A program made the translations under genes and the position numbers. Shown here one piece after another: positions 13,501 through 24,559 of a DNA stretch of 64,000 nt. The notes beneath the pieces are model-generated. The model had not been told where the DNA came from. It did no database searches and saw nothing but the letters and a program-made list of their open reading frames with translations. Position 1 is the stretch's first letter. The number at the start of each line of letters is the position of its first letter. This DNA is from Acanthochromis polyacanthus (lineage: Eukaryota; Chordata; Actinopteri; Pomacentridae), in assembly GCF_021347895.1 (NCBI RefSeq), contig NC_067131.1:5298653-5362652 (forward strand), given 5' to 3'.

Positions 13501-16500
13501 CCGTGGTTTGAAAGGCCTGTTGTCATTTAAATAACCTCCAAAATAAAAGCCTTTATTAAAGTCAGAAACATTGATGGGTTTTCAGCTTTCCAACAGTCCT
13601 CAAACTAAATGCCATTCTGTTGGAAAAATTAACCAAACATCAACTTAACATCAGAATCTCCTTCCGTTAAAACCACCAGATTCTACAGGCTTTGAATAAA
13701 ATTTTAAAAAACTGGCCTATAGAGGTATTTCCATAAGTGTACACATTTTCATGCAATACAATGAAATGTGAGAATGATTTCAAGCTTAATGCCACAAAAG
13801 TTTCTATTTTTATTTTAATGGTCCTTGAATTTATCCTTGAGATGCAGTTTTTTTTTTGGAAAATTAACCAGATTTAAGTCTAAAATTGTGATACTTCATC
13901 AAAATAATTTTATTCTACATGCTTTATTGAAACATTTTTCATTAATAAAGACTTTGTACTGACCACATTTCCAAAAAAACAGATTAAAATTCTCCCCTCA
14001 TTGCTGCCACTGAGACACCATGACTGACTTAATTATGACTAACAGTCATATGATAAAAGTTCTCAGACTTTCCAGCTGAACTGCAGACAGTTTCCACAGA
14101 TAACAAACAAACAAACAAATAAAGCACTGAGACAAATTTAAAAAGTAAGTAGTAAAATTTGAACTTCAAATCAATTAAATTTCATTTTTTCTCTGTTTTT
14201 TTATCCTTTATTTCTTAATAACTGTCATACTGCACTAAAGACACGTCTGAGTTTTCTCTCCTTGTAGTCATAGTTGTTCTGTTTCCATGGAGACGCAGGA
14301 CTTTGTACTGCAGCGACTGTAAACACCAAACATGTGACTACTCGTGCTCTTACTGCTTCTCGCTCCGGGGTGACCTGGGTGCCTTTGTCCACCGTTTTGA
14401 CCCTGGAGGGGTAAGGAGGAGCCGGCCGGAGATCCCCCTTCAGCTCCTTCACCTCGGTCTTCAGAGGACCTCCGCAGGCCTGGCCTTTCATCTTGTAGAC
14501 GTTCATATGCAGCTGGTTCCCCTGCTTCTCTGCACTCTGGAGCACAGAAACCACAGCAGGGTGAAGCTAAACTGTAGAATATTATAGACAGCAGCTCTGC
14601 TATTGTTGTCCTGTAACTAAGAGAATGCTGCTGAAGCAGAATAAGGACATATTTTTACAGTGCAGTAATAAAGGATGACTCTGCATGAAGATGACGTCTG
14701 GTTCTTCGTCATATCCCTCAGTAACCACAACAACTTGTACTGTGTTTTGCTAAATGGCACTTTTACTGTTTACAGCTGCAACGACGAATCCAACAACTAT
14801 TATATAACACAACTATGTATAAAAAGTAAACTATTATATAATTATATACACTAAAATATCCACCAACTATTCTGTCAGCCATTCTTCCAAATAAAAGAAA
14901 GTCTTAACTTTCTCATTCCAGCTTCCTAATTTGGAATATTTTCCATTTTCTTTCCTCCTGTATGACTGTAAAATGAACATCTTTGGGTTGTGTAAAGCAC
15001 TGATCAACATATATTTTTCTTTTTCTTTTTGCAATGTCTGTCATTTTATGGACCACACGACTGATCAATTAATTGAGAAAATCATCTATAATAAAAACGA
15101 ATCATTATTTGTAACCTTTGTGGACAAAAAAAAGACATTTTAGGGTATCATTTAGGCTTTGAGTGTCATTTTTTAAACTTTTTTTCTGACATTTCATTAA
15201 CTAAACAACAATTTTAATAATCAAAAATGCAAATGATCACTAGTTGAAGCCCCCCACAGTACCTTGATGGCTTCTTCATATTCATCTGAAAAACAACAAA
15301 CAAATTAATTAATATTTCTTCAATATATTCTGCAATTAACTGAAACTGCACGTAAAATACTGAAAAACAACCAATGTTTTCTCACCTTGACTGTTTATGC
15401 AAATCTGAAATAAAAAGTAAAAGAGAAGAGAATGATTAAATTTCCACATAAGACATCTTTACAAACATTTAAACCATTACACAACTGCAGGCAGCTTCTT
15501 ACCTCTTCATTGTCCTCATCAAAGTATTTCACTTGAAAGTGGTTGATCCCAAATGAGGCTTTGATCTGAAATAGAAAACATGACATAAACTCAAAGCAAA
15601 CACTCTGACGAAATCAGATCATCACGAAAACACTGATAATGGCAGCAGGAGAGGAGCCAAGTGGTGTCACGACGACCAAAGTTTAAAGTCTGGTGAACCC
15701 ACGCAGTTAATACTGAGTAGTATCCCGCTATTTAGTGTAATCATTCCTCTTGTTGTTTCCATACAGATCCATTTTAGTGACACAGCCAACCTCCATTCAG
15801 CCACATATGACCAGGAAGCTCTGATCACCAAATGTTCATTCTGATGTTTTAGCAACTCAAACAGTTCATGTTATTGTCATTATAAAATGTATAGACGGCA
15901 TAAAAAGCATTTTTTTAACACAAAACATATAAACAACCCATATATTGTCCAATATGAAAACTTTTTCTACAATAAATGACAAAAAATATAAAGTCAAAGT
16001 AATGTAGAAACACGTCATCACTTAGTTTGTCCAGCAGAGGGAGCTCAAACTCAATTATTTTACTCCCAGCACTCTGCAGTACATGTAGCAGAGCAAATGG
16101 TGGTGCGGAGTCAATTGGTGACTTTAATGTAAGCTACCAAATAGTATGTCATCTATATTAGTGTAAAGTTAATAAACAATGACCCCATCCTGTTATCTTC
16201 CCAATATTACTCATGAAAATACATGTAAATATGAAGAATATTTGAGTTGTTTTTTGTTTTGTTTTTTTTACTAAAATGTGTCAGGCCAAATAATAATCTG
16301 TTTGTGTGTGTTTTCATGAGTTAAACTGTTTAAGGTTCGGCTGCAGATTTAGTTAAACCTCTTGTACAGATTATAGGGATAAAACCCTCCTTAAAAAAGC
16401 TCCTTAAACTAGCATTACAAACTGAACTATGCCAGACTGATCCAAAACAAACGATGACTCAACTATGTGGACGAACAAGGACACTTCTGACGCCATTTAA

Positions 16501-17033
16501 ACGTGTTATGATGTTTACCAAGACTTCAGAAAATGCTAACTCTGGTTCCAGATTTCATAAACAAAGCTTGTATATGTACGTCTACGTGTCAGTCTGACCT
16601 GTATACACAAATAACAACCAAAACATTGAAGGTTTGGCCTACAGATTTGTTTAATGATCTCAGGCTGTAAAAACAGATCCAGGATCAGAATCACCTCAAC
16701 AGCCTGACACAGTTTGAACAAACGCACTAATGCAGACTTAATTCATTTTCTGTGATAATTAGCGGCCCGTCAGCTAAATTACTGTGTAATTACTCTATTA
16801 CTGTATTAATATTGGGTTTTCTCGGCGGTAAAGGCCGTCCTTCAGCTGCTCTATTGTCCGGTCCACGGCTGGGCCTCCTTCTCTCCAAACTGCGCCAGCG
16901 GTGAGCTAACACTAGCCGGCTAGATGCTCACCCAGGCTTCCACGGACTCCCACTCGAGTTTATCCAAATCCTGAGCCAGAAACCTCTTCACGTTCCCCCG
17001 AAAGTTCACTTTGATGGTAACGGGGAGCCCCAT
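1599..17033 (-). CDS. nbr1: nbr1, NBR1 autophagy cargo receptor (3' end outside window)
   Basis: NBR1 is a selective-autophagy receptor that links ubiquitinated cargo to ATG8 proteins. Coding exons read on the minus strand: 17033-16932, 15565-15503, 15404-15386, 15285-15263, 14536-14354, 13375-13298, 13208-12986, 11099-10980, 10725-10426, 10057-9898, 9567-9319, 6375-6253, 6104-6029, 5102-4992, 3621-3448, 3361-3194 and 1729-1599. Exons 1-5 encode the PB1 domain (start MGLPVTIKVNF; acidic YFDEDNEE loop). Exons 7-8 carry ZZ-finger Cys pairs (CSSC, CPSC, CEMC) and a following His motif. Exon 9 is a basic Lys/Arg coiled coil. Exons 10-11 encode the FW domain (DENLPDGT, FMWGN, GTYTSHWRL, FGPRVWCSI). 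Exons 12-15 match the conserved PSVDLLTAQ, DLLSFELLDINIVQ, TPCISPLPHD and CETVIRSLTL blocks. All phases join except exon 7, which is one base short. About 768 codons are visible; the human protein has 966. The LIR and UBA exons were not found and should lie left of the window. Confidence 0.95.
2215..3010. repeat. Four-copy degenerate ~200-bp tandem repeat
   Basis: Four diverged copies of a ~200-bp unit lie in an nbr1 intron. Each has a core close to GATTTTGTCAATGGAGTCTG (near 2345, 2550, 2768 and 2940), preceded by a stretch like AACAGTAACAAACCAGTAA and followed by AAGCTGTGAATAAAG. The periodicity explains the 197-codon open frame on the minus strand at 2211-2804, whose translation repeats a PPDSIDKI-like motif. 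That frame has no splice or family support, and the flanking nbr1 exons (3194 and 1729) join in phase without it. Confidence 0.8.
3875..4390. repeat. ~83-bp minisatellite, array A (forward)
   Basis: About six copies of an ~83-bp unit, recognisable by CAGTGAATATTTAGCATTTT, then CATTTTAAATCGAATATTAT and GTGACTAATTACTAC. The first copies are nearly identical and later ones decay towards 4390. It lies in the nbr1 intron between exons 15 and 14. Confidence 0.93.
5160..5790. repeat. ~83-bp minisatellite, array B (forward)
   Basis: Seven to eight copies of the same ~83-bp unit as at 3875-4390, in the same orientation. It lies just upstream (in nbr1 sense) of the exon at 4992-5102. Most copies here read GTGTGACTAATCACTAAAAT, whereas array A reads ATGTGACTAATTACTACAAT, so the two arrays were homogenised separately. 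Confidence 0.93.
7229..7994. mobile_element. Folded-back Tc1/mariner transposon relic
   Basis: Near-perfect inverted repeats of ~145 bp (7229-7373 and 7850-7994) enclose a decayed transposase fragment on the plus strand. One frame through the left arm gives PKFKATGTVAKLHG, then a stop, then blocks resembling the Tc1 helix-turn-helix region (NPGLTTKDLQ, GTDVSVDTL). Further on, a FWETALRTDQTKLE block resembles the first catalytic Asp region (family form WSDETK). The right arm is an inverted duplicate of the transposase 5' segment, so this is a rearranged, dead copy. It lies in the large nbr1 intron 6376-9318. Confidence 0.82.
8185..8390. mobile_element. Tc1-like terminal fragment
   Basis: Two copies of a GGGGGTTGGATAATTCTGCA-like sequence (near 8185 as GGGGGTTGGATAATTCTGC and near 8371 as GGGGGTTGAATAATTCTGC) bracket ~190 bp of AT-rich sequence. 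Such GTTGAATAATT ends are common at teleost Tc1-like element termini. No transposase frame remains here. Confidence 0.5.
8560..9190. repeat. ~83-bp minisatellite, array C (inverted)
   Basis: Seven to eight copies of the reverse complement of the ~83-bp unit at 3875-4390 and 5160-5790, recognisable by TGCTAAATATTCACAGTTTC and TTTAGTGATTAGTCACACAA. Arrays A and B and array C face each other across the Tc1 relic. Isolated single units remain near 6800-6830 and 7190-7220 in forward orientation. Confidence 0.92.
11930..12490 (-). mobile_element. L1/Tx1-type LINE 3'-end relic
   Basis: The minus-strand frame at 12486-12286 encodes a short cysteine-rich tail, CTRCQSG..GHMFWNCQTLNSFWKNI. It has the spacing typical of the C-terminal region of L1-clade LINE ORF2 proteins (C..C, H, W-x-C, then FW). 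A second frame at 12148-11948 (NFRKTWSVFFEYF) resembles the aromatic-rich last residues of the same proteins. The two need frameshifts to join, so this is a truncated relic. It is in the nbr1 intron between exons 7 and 8, in the same orientation as the gene. Confidence 0.6.
13600..14330 (+). mobile_element. Copy of a dispersed AT-rich element (piggyBac-like MITE family)
   Basis: This stretch matches the interior of the complete element at 53509-54035. It has a TTTTATTCTACATG block, an AAAAATTCTC block and the AGCTGAACTGCAGACAGT core near 14072-14091. A segment near 14258-14325 (GTTTCCATGGAGACGCAGGA followed by CTTTGTACTGCAG) resembles 53926-53955 (GTTTCCACAGAGCTACAGGA, TTTATACTGCAG). Its right side runs to within ~25 bp of the nbr1 exon at 14354. 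Terminal TTAA repeats were not identified for this copy. Confidence 0.6.
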
Positions 17034-17484
17034 GTCGCCCGTCCAGCAGCGGATAACCGGTGATAACGGCCTGTCTGATCCCTGCTGCCCTCCAAAGTCT
17101 GCTCTTGTTTACATCGTCACAAAAATACGGTGACGTTTCCGCCTCTTCTTCGTGGACGTTTAATGGCGGCAGGAAAACATCACAATGATGCGTTTCTGCT
17201 ACTAAGTGGTGACAAATGGGAATTACAGCGTCCAATTGAAAAACAAGGAAAAAAACTACATCATTATTACGTGAATTCATAGCCATTTATATCATATTTG
17301 ATACATGAGTTTCGGAGAACTTTATCTCATCAACATGATAAAAAAGTTTCCTTAAAAACTTGTTGTACATAACCTAATCCATGTGTTCTACCCCTGTGGA
17401 TCATCATTCCTCTACAGCCAGCTGCAGTCACATTTTGCGCTTTTTCTAAATGGCTACTCTTATGTAATCATCCATTCACGTTTT

Positions 17485-17853
17485 CCATCCATCCATTCTC
17501 TATACACCGCTTTATCCTCACTCGGGTCGCGGGGGGTGCTGGACCCTATCCCAGCTGACTCGAGCAAAGGCAGGGGACACCCTGGACAGGTCGCCAGTCT
17601 GTCGCAGGGCTACATATACTACAGACAAACAAGCCCACTCACATTCATACCTATGGACAATTTAGAGTTATCAATTAACCTCAGCATATTTTTGGACTGT
17701 GGGAGGAAGCCGGAGTGCCCGGAGAAAACCCACGCATGCACAGGGAGAACATGCAAACTCCATGCAGAAAGATCCCAGGCCCAGGCCGGGATTTGAACCG
17801 GGGATCTTCTTGCTGTAAGGCGAAAGTGCTAACCACTATGTCACTGTGCAGCC
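17485..17853 (-). mobile_element. tRNA-derived SINE-like teleost repeat (copy 1)
   Basis: Read on the minus strand it begins GGGCTGCACAGTGACATAGT, then TGGTTAGCACTTTCGCC (A-box region) and GGTTCAAATCCCGG (B box). It continues through GGAGTTTGCATGTTCTCCCT and CTCCGGCTTCCTCCCACAGT and ends in the ATCCATCCATGG-type tail. The tRNA-like head and dispersed copies (41151-41474 and 56427-56541) identify it. It lies between the divergent nbr1 and psme3 genes. Confidence 0.85.
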
Positions 17854-18510
17854 CCATTCATGTTTTGTTTAAGGAAAATCTTTGCTAATTTTCAAGAAGG
17901 AACGCTAAAAAAACACCTAAATTGTTACTCATTTTTTAAAAGAGCTATTTTCTGCATTGAAAGAATGTATATTTACTAAGCAATTCTTTGTTTATATTTC
18001 AATTAACTCGTGTTAAAATGTTTGTATCAAATATGATACTCCAGGTTTATAATGTGCTTTTTTCCTGAATCGTCATGCACCATTTTTGTAATGTAATCTA
18101 CATTAAATAAAAATACATAATATTTGTGTGTGTGCCAACTTCAAATGCATTTGTAGTATTTCTTACAGTAATAATTACTCTGAAATGGAGTATCCGGATT
18201 TTGACCCTAAAATATCTTTTAAAAATTACAAATTTACCTGAGTAATATAAATGTTAAGCTTGAGAACCTACAAAATTAGATAAAATACAAATGTACCTGA
18301 ACAATTTAATTTTAGGGTAAGGACACCACACAGTTATATAAATTACAAATGTATCTGACTTATTTAAATACTATAGTTGAGACAGGATTAAAAATACACA
18401 ACATACAGATTTACTTGAGTAATTTAAATATTAAGGGAAACTTGATGTAATACAAACTTCCTCGACTAACTTAAATGTTTTGTTTATCATAAATAACGCT
18501 CCTGTTTTCA

Positions 18511-18680
18511 ATTCGCCGGCGTGGTGACGCCGCAGGCGCAGTAAAAGCCCCGCCTCCGTCGCGTTTTGTCGTCGTCATCTTTAAGCTCACAAAGTGTGGC
18601 TGACAGCACTAAGCCACACGTTCAACAGAGAATTTGATGCTGTCGGGACAATCGTTCTGCGCATATTTGATCACATAAGA
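18511..18680 (+). promoter_or_regulatory. GC-rich psme3 promoter / 5'UTR region
   Basis: The stretch just upstream of the psme3 start codon is GC-rich in an AT-rich neighbourhood. It has a GC box (CCCCGCCTCC near 18548), a GCAGGCGCAG run that resembles an NRF1 site, and no TATA box. This is the usual form of a housekeeping vertebrate promoter. The transcription start cannot be fixed from sequence alone. CpG-rich sequence continues into intron 1 to about 19060. Confidence 0.55.
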
Positions 18681-21600
18681 TGTCTTCACTCCTCAAGGTG
18701 GACAATGAAATTAAAACCAAGGTGAGATTCGCGCTTCAGAGGAATTTATTCCTCATTAGACGACGTGTTGTTGCACTTTGCTTTGCTAGGTAGCATGCTA
18801 GTTAGCCGCATAATGTGAGGGCTCTGATAAGGCCGAGCTATTAGCTGGCTAATAGCAGCTAGCGGCGGCTAACCGGCTTGTTTCCCGCCTGCTACTTTAC
18901 ACCTGCCAAACCGACAGACAAGTGCTGTGTCACGGTGACGTTAAGCTTCACGGGGAACCAAATAGAGTTTGTGTTCCAGCGTGGTGTGTACAAACCGGAG
19001 CTATTGCCGGGGGACCACATGGAGAACAGAAGGCCGGGGCTACTGAGTTAGCTCAGCGAGCTGCCGGTGTCATACAGTCTGCCTTCAACTGATTAGTGAA
19101 GCTACAACGCCCGTTTTATTTACGTCCACAGCTGCTTTTATCTGGATCAGACAAACAAAAATAAATGAGCTCCTTTGCTGTTATCTTCATTTATCTTAAA
19201 ACAGTTACCTGCTCAGTCTAGAACCAATGCTGTTCGTTTGACTGGTTAAAATGTCTTTAACGCCATGATGAATAATACTATGTTTGTAGTTTTATGTATC
19301 TAATGATATTTATTCTAATTAAATTAAGTTGTTTTCATATAATTTTTGTAGTGTTTTAGTCCTTAATATGTACACTACTGTTAAATTTACATCATTAATA
19401 ATCTCAATTATTAAACTAGTTAGGTTAATTTTTTTTTTTTGGCTTATTTTTCTGCTGGAAATTAAATGTGCTATATAAACACGGGACTTCTCTTGACTAA
19501 ATGTCAGGCCTGATTGTGGTGTATGTTTATTTTTGGTCACAGTTGTTCGGTTACATCAAACTTTCACAAAAACACACTTCCTCTATCACCACAAACACAC
19601 AGATCTGTGTATGTGCATGTTATGACTGTCTGACCGAGATAAAAGCAGCTGCAGCTTTATGTAAACTGGGCCTGTCAGTAAATTATTCCAGCCTATACAT
19701 CAGTACTGTGATGTTTTTAATGCATCAGAATGACTTGACCATATTTAAAAGAATATAGCTCACGGGGCGACTGCAAAGGAAATAATGTCTTTATTTTATA
19801 TAACCCATAAATCATGTCATCAGTCTGCTTTCCAAACATAATGATAGTCGACACATACAGCCTAAACACTGGAAACATGGCATTATATTGCTTTTTTATG
19901 ACTGATTTCAGTTGCAAGAACCAATAAATATTCACAAAGACCTACTTTTGCTCTCATTATTTTCATGTATTTGCATTTTATGAAAGTTTGATGAAGATAA
20001 AAGCAGCTGTAGATAAATTCAAAGAAAAACAAGCTGTCACAAGGTTGCTCTAAAATTAGTTAAAGTTGTTCTATATAAATGAAGTTGCACTTAGTTGAAA
20101 TTGCTCTATATTAATTGAAGTTGCTCGTTAAAGTTGCTCCATAGTAGTTCAAGTTGCTCTATGTTCGTTAAAATTGCTCTATAATGTTACTTTCTGGAGC
20201 AACACCGGCATCATGTTCTGTCATATTATCATTTTAAAATCTTATACTGATTTCTGAGCCGTGTTTATAGAATCTATGGTGATCATTTAGACCACAGTAA
20301 ACCCAACTGCAGGCTAGTTAAACTTAAATTTGGACAAAAGGAGTAGTTTTGTGTATTTGGATTCTTGTCTCATGTGTGTTTGTGTTTGCAGGTTGATGCT
20401 TTCAGGGAACGTATCACTGCAGAAGTAAGTGTTGCTTATCTACTAAACATTTTCACACACAGCTGTCAAGACTTGTCTGAAAATCTGCTCTGAAAATGCT
20501 CTGAATCTAAAATAAAACCTTGGGAAATGTGCTTCTTTGCAGGCAGAGGATCTAGTCGCAAATTTTTTCCCAAAGAAGTTGCTGGAGCTTGATCACTTTC
20601 TCAAGGTCAGTTGTTTGTTCAATAAACAACAAGAAGTTGCTGTGTATGAGTTAAAGTTGCTCTATATTAGCTAAAGTTGCTCTAAAATGAGTTAAAATAG
20701 CTGTAAAGAAGTTAAAGTTGCTCTATATTAATTAAAGTTGCTCTACATTAGCTGAAGTTGCTCTACATTAGTTAAAATTGCTCTATATTAATTAAAGTTG
20801 TTCTGTATTAGTTAAAGTTTCTCTAAATTTGTTGAAGTTGCTCTATATTAGTTTGAGTTGCTGTATATTTGTTAAGGTTGCTCTATATCAAAGATGCTCC
20901 CTATGAGTTAAAGGTAAAAATGAAAAATCAGGACATTTCTAAGTGACTCCAAACCTTTGAACTGTGGTGTACAGGGATGTGTCTGCAGATTATCTGTACT
21001 GCCATGGAATAATTTAGTTTGTTGGTAAAACACCTGACAAATGTAAACAATAAATGTTGTTGTTTTCTAGGATCCCAGTATAAACATCACGGAGCTGAAG
21101 GAGATCCACTCAGAGATAAATCTGACGGTGCCGGACCCCATCCTGCTCTCTAACCTCCATGACGGACTAGAAGCGGTGAGTTCAGCTTTAAGCCTGCAGA
21201 GGATAAAAACATGAAGCTTCAGTGTGCAGAGTGGAGGCAATAAACGTTTTATTCTATGTTTTACAGCAAAATGCCAAAAAGAGGAAGCTGGAGGATGGAA
21301 GTGGGGAGGACATGGGTGAGAGCTGCAGCTTTTAGTCCGTTTATCAGACACAAAATTAAAGGTTGGAGACGTAGTATTTACCTGTGATTTCTGTGCAGTG
21401 ACCGGCACCAAGGTGTTCGTGATGCCCGGCGGGATGATGAAGAGCAACGGGAACCTCGTTGAGCTGATCGAAAAGGTCAAACCGGAGATCAGGACGCTCA
21501 TAGAGAAATGCAACACAGTGAGTAAACCTTTATTAAGGGTTGTGTTTTATTGTTTTGGGGGTTTGGAGACGGATAACTAGAACTGGAAACATGTAAAATA

Positions 21601-24075
21601 TGTGTAGGTTAAATTTGCTCTATATTAAAGTTGCTCTATATTAGTTAAAGCTGCTCTATATTAATTAAAGTTGCTCTGTATTTAAGTTGCTCTATATTAA
21701 TTAAAGTTGCTCTATAATAAAATTGCTGTACATCAGCTGAAGTTGTTGTATGTTAATTACAGTTGCTCTGCATTAAAGTTGCTCTATATTAAAGTTGCTC
21801 TACATTGTTGAAGTTACTGTTAGTTAAAGTTCCTTTATATTACAGTTGCTCTATATTATTGAAGGTTGCTCCATATTAATTAAAATTGCTCTACATTAGC
21901 TAAAGTTGCTCTATATTAATAAAAGTTGCTCTATGTTAAAGTTGCTCTCTTACATTTACTCTATATTAATTAGTTGCTCTATATTAGTTAAAATTGCTCT
22001 GTTAGTTGAAGTTGCTCTATATTAATTAAAGTTGCTCTATATTAAAGTTGCTCTACATTAGCTAAAGTTGCTCTATCTTACAGTTACTCTATATTAGTTA
22101 GTTGCTCTACATTAGTTAACGTTGCTCTACATTAAAGTTGCTCTATATTAAAGTTGCTCTACATTAGCTAAAGCTGCTCTATATTAATAAAAGTTGCTCT
22201 CTTACAGTTACTCTATATTAGTTAGTTGATCTACATTAGTTAACGTTGCTCTATATTAAAGTTGCTCTACATTAGCTAAAGCTGCTCTATATTAATAAAA
22301 GTTGCTCTCTTACAGTTACTCTATATTAGTTAGTTGCTCTACATTAGTTAAAGTTGCTCTATATTAAAGTTGCTCTATCTTACGGTTACTCTATATTAGT
22401 TAGTTGCTCTATATTAGTTAACGTTGCTCTACATTAAAGTTGCTCTATCCATTCACTAACTTTTTGCCCTTCATTACGGCTCCCAAGCATAAGTCAGATT
22501 CTTCTAATGTTCTGAAGGAAAGGAAATCCGTCTCCATGGAAGTGAAATTAGATGGAATAAGACTGATACTGTTGTTGAGGTTCCAGATTTACCTGATGTC
22601 AGTGAACGTACCATGTTTAGTTGGCTCACCTCTGGCAGTAAAACCATCACACGCTGAGCAGCTTTTCTCTGTTAACTCGTCTGAAAGCCTCTCAGATGTT
22701 GGTTTCTCCTCGTTCTCAGCATTGTCCTCTCCTCCCTGCAGGTTAAAATGTGGGTTCAGCTGCTCATCCCCAGGATAGAAGACGGAAACAACTTCGGCGT
22801 GTCGATCCAGGAGGAGACGGTAGCTGAGCTCAGGACGGTGGAGGGAGAGGCGGCTTCTTACCTCGACCAGATATCCAGGTTCATGTTCTACATCATACGG
22901 ACCAAAACATCACATCTGGTGCCTTTTAAACCTCCTAACATTCATTCTGTTTGTTCCCTTTGCTTCCAGATATTACATCACACGGGCAAAGCTGGTCTCT
23001 AAAATAGCTAAATATCCACATGTGGTGAGTAAATGATGCAAACTGAGAACAGACAGAAAAAGAACAAACTCTGAATGATTTCTTATTCAATCCATAGTTA
23101 AAGATGACATCCTAAATGTCTGGTTTTAGATCCAGATCAGGTTCATTGTATCGCAGATTTTTCATTTTATTGCTGGATTTTGTCTTCTTGTTCCCTTCAG
23201 CCAAAAACCAACATTAAATGGCTTCAATAAACATAATAATTATTAATATGGTATTTTTATGACTTTTTAAAAAAAAACTATTTTACAAACAAGACAAAAT
23301 GTCAAATGAGCTAAAAAAAATTCAATCATCACCATGTTACTGAAGCTTTAATATTTAAATGACTTTATTTTGTTTTTGGATGTAACGTTGTCGTCGTTTG
23401 GCCGATAACTTGGGTTGATTTTAAACACGTGGTTACAAAAAATTAAATTTAGCGGGGATAAAGTCAGGTGCAAAATCTAAACGTATTAAATAAAGTTTTT
23501 AGCTTATCTGTTTGTGTTTAGGAGCTTCAAGATTTAACCCTGTAAGACTCAAATACAGAAAAAAATTAGCAAAAAATAAAGAAAATAAAACACGTAAAAT
23601 ATATATTATATAGAAAATAGAGAAAAAAATTAATGATAGTTTTATCTGTCTATCTAAAAATAAAAACACACATAAATTTATATATAAATAATAGAAAACG
23701 ATAAGTAAAAGAAATAAAACTGATGTATTTTCGCAATAGTGGGTTTCACAGGGTTTAGAAAAATGTGCATTTAATCAGATTGAAGCATTTAAGAGAAAAA
23801 CATTCACTTCAAATCCACTTTTTTTTAACCAGGAGGACTATCGACGTACGGTAACGGAGATCGACGAGAAGGAGTACATCAGCCTGAAGATCATAGTTTC
23901 TGAGCTCAGAAATCAATACGTACGTGACTTTTATATCTGCGTTAATTTGGTTTTAGAGCTGCAGGATGAGTGACGTTTGTGTTTTGGTGTCCAGGTCACG
24001 TTACACGACATGATCCTGAAGAACATCGAGAAGATCAAGAGGCCTCGGAGCAGCAACACCGACGCCTTGTACTGA
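18680..24075 (+). CDS. psme3: psme3, proteasome activator subunit 3 (PA28-gamma / REG-gamma)
   Basis: PA28-gamma is the nuclear heptameric activator that caps the 20S proteasome. Ten coding exons join in phase: 18680-18721, 20392-20424, 20543-20605, 21071-21175, 21267-21315, 21399-21517, 22742-22878, 22970-23024, 23833-23919 and 23995-24075. They give 256 aa (human 254). The start reads MSSLLKVDNEIK against human MASLLKVDQEVK. Also visible are the PA28 N-terminal helix (AEDLVANFFPKKLLELD), a basic KKRKLED nuclear-localisation motif in exon 5, the activation-loop region (IPRIEDGNNFGVSIQEET) in exon 7, RAKLVSKIAKYPHVEDYRR in exons 8-9 and the C-terminal IKRPRSSNTDALY. The human DGLD caspase motif is DGLE here. 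Introns 1, 3 and 6 carry the 20-bp satellite. A polyadenylation signal follows at 24547. All exons are intact, so it is probably functional. Confidence 0.97.
20040..20190. repeat. Diverged 20-bp satellite in psme3 intron 1
   Basis: About seven degenerate copies of the AGTTAAAGTTGCTCTATATT unit, in the same strand orientation as the array at 1-1103. Confidence 0.85.
20632..20910. repeat. Diverged 20-bp satellite in psme3 intron 3
   Basis: About 13 copies of the AGTTAAAGTTGCTCTATATT unit starting some 30 bp after the exon 3 donor (20605), in the same orientation as the array at 1-1103. Confidence 0.9.
21605..22447. repeat. 20-bp satellite array in psme3 intron 6
   Basis: A long degenerate array of the same unit. 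Many 14-15-bp contracted units (ATATTAAAGTTGCTCT) mix with full 20-bp units. A longer block containing TTACAGTTACTCTATATTAG recurs near 22080, 22205 and 22312, showing local higher-order duplication. It lies between exons 6 and 7 and occupies most of that intron. Confidence 0.93.
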
Positions 24076-24546
24076 TCCAGACCCAGCAGATCCGCCTCCC
24101 CCATGGCAGGACTTCCCCCCCCCAGACACTCACCCCCTCCGATACAATCAGCCGCCCAGAGCATAGCTTCCATAGACGGACACATCGTTTTCTCTATTTT
24201 TTTTGTTTTGTTTTAAATGTAAAATATATTTTTCTTGTTTTAAAAACCCTTCGAGGATATTCTCTGGTACAAACCCGGGGAGATAGATCGTAGACAGAAA
24301 AAGGAAAAAAGCGCTATGTATTTTTAATTTTAATTAAACATCTTGTCCTCAGATCTTCTCGTGGAATCGCTTCATTTCTAGAGCTGAAAGTCTGTCGGAT
24401 GTGTTTTGTTTTTCTGTCTGTTACCCGAATGTTAAAGCGTAAATGTGTAAAGACTGAGCAGGTTTTAGGTCCACGGCTTCATGGTTTTCAGTGAAAATGC
24501 ATCAAGTCTCCAAAGCATCTCTAATGTCGGGGCATTGACTCTATTG

Positions 24547-24552
24547 AATAAA
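24547..24552 (+). terminator. psme3 polyadenylation signal
   Basis: Canonical AATAAA about 470 bp after the psme3 stop codon. It is followed by a T/G-rich stretch (GATTGTTTTGATAAGAGATT). Confidence 0.7.
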
Positions 24553-24559
24553 AGATTGT

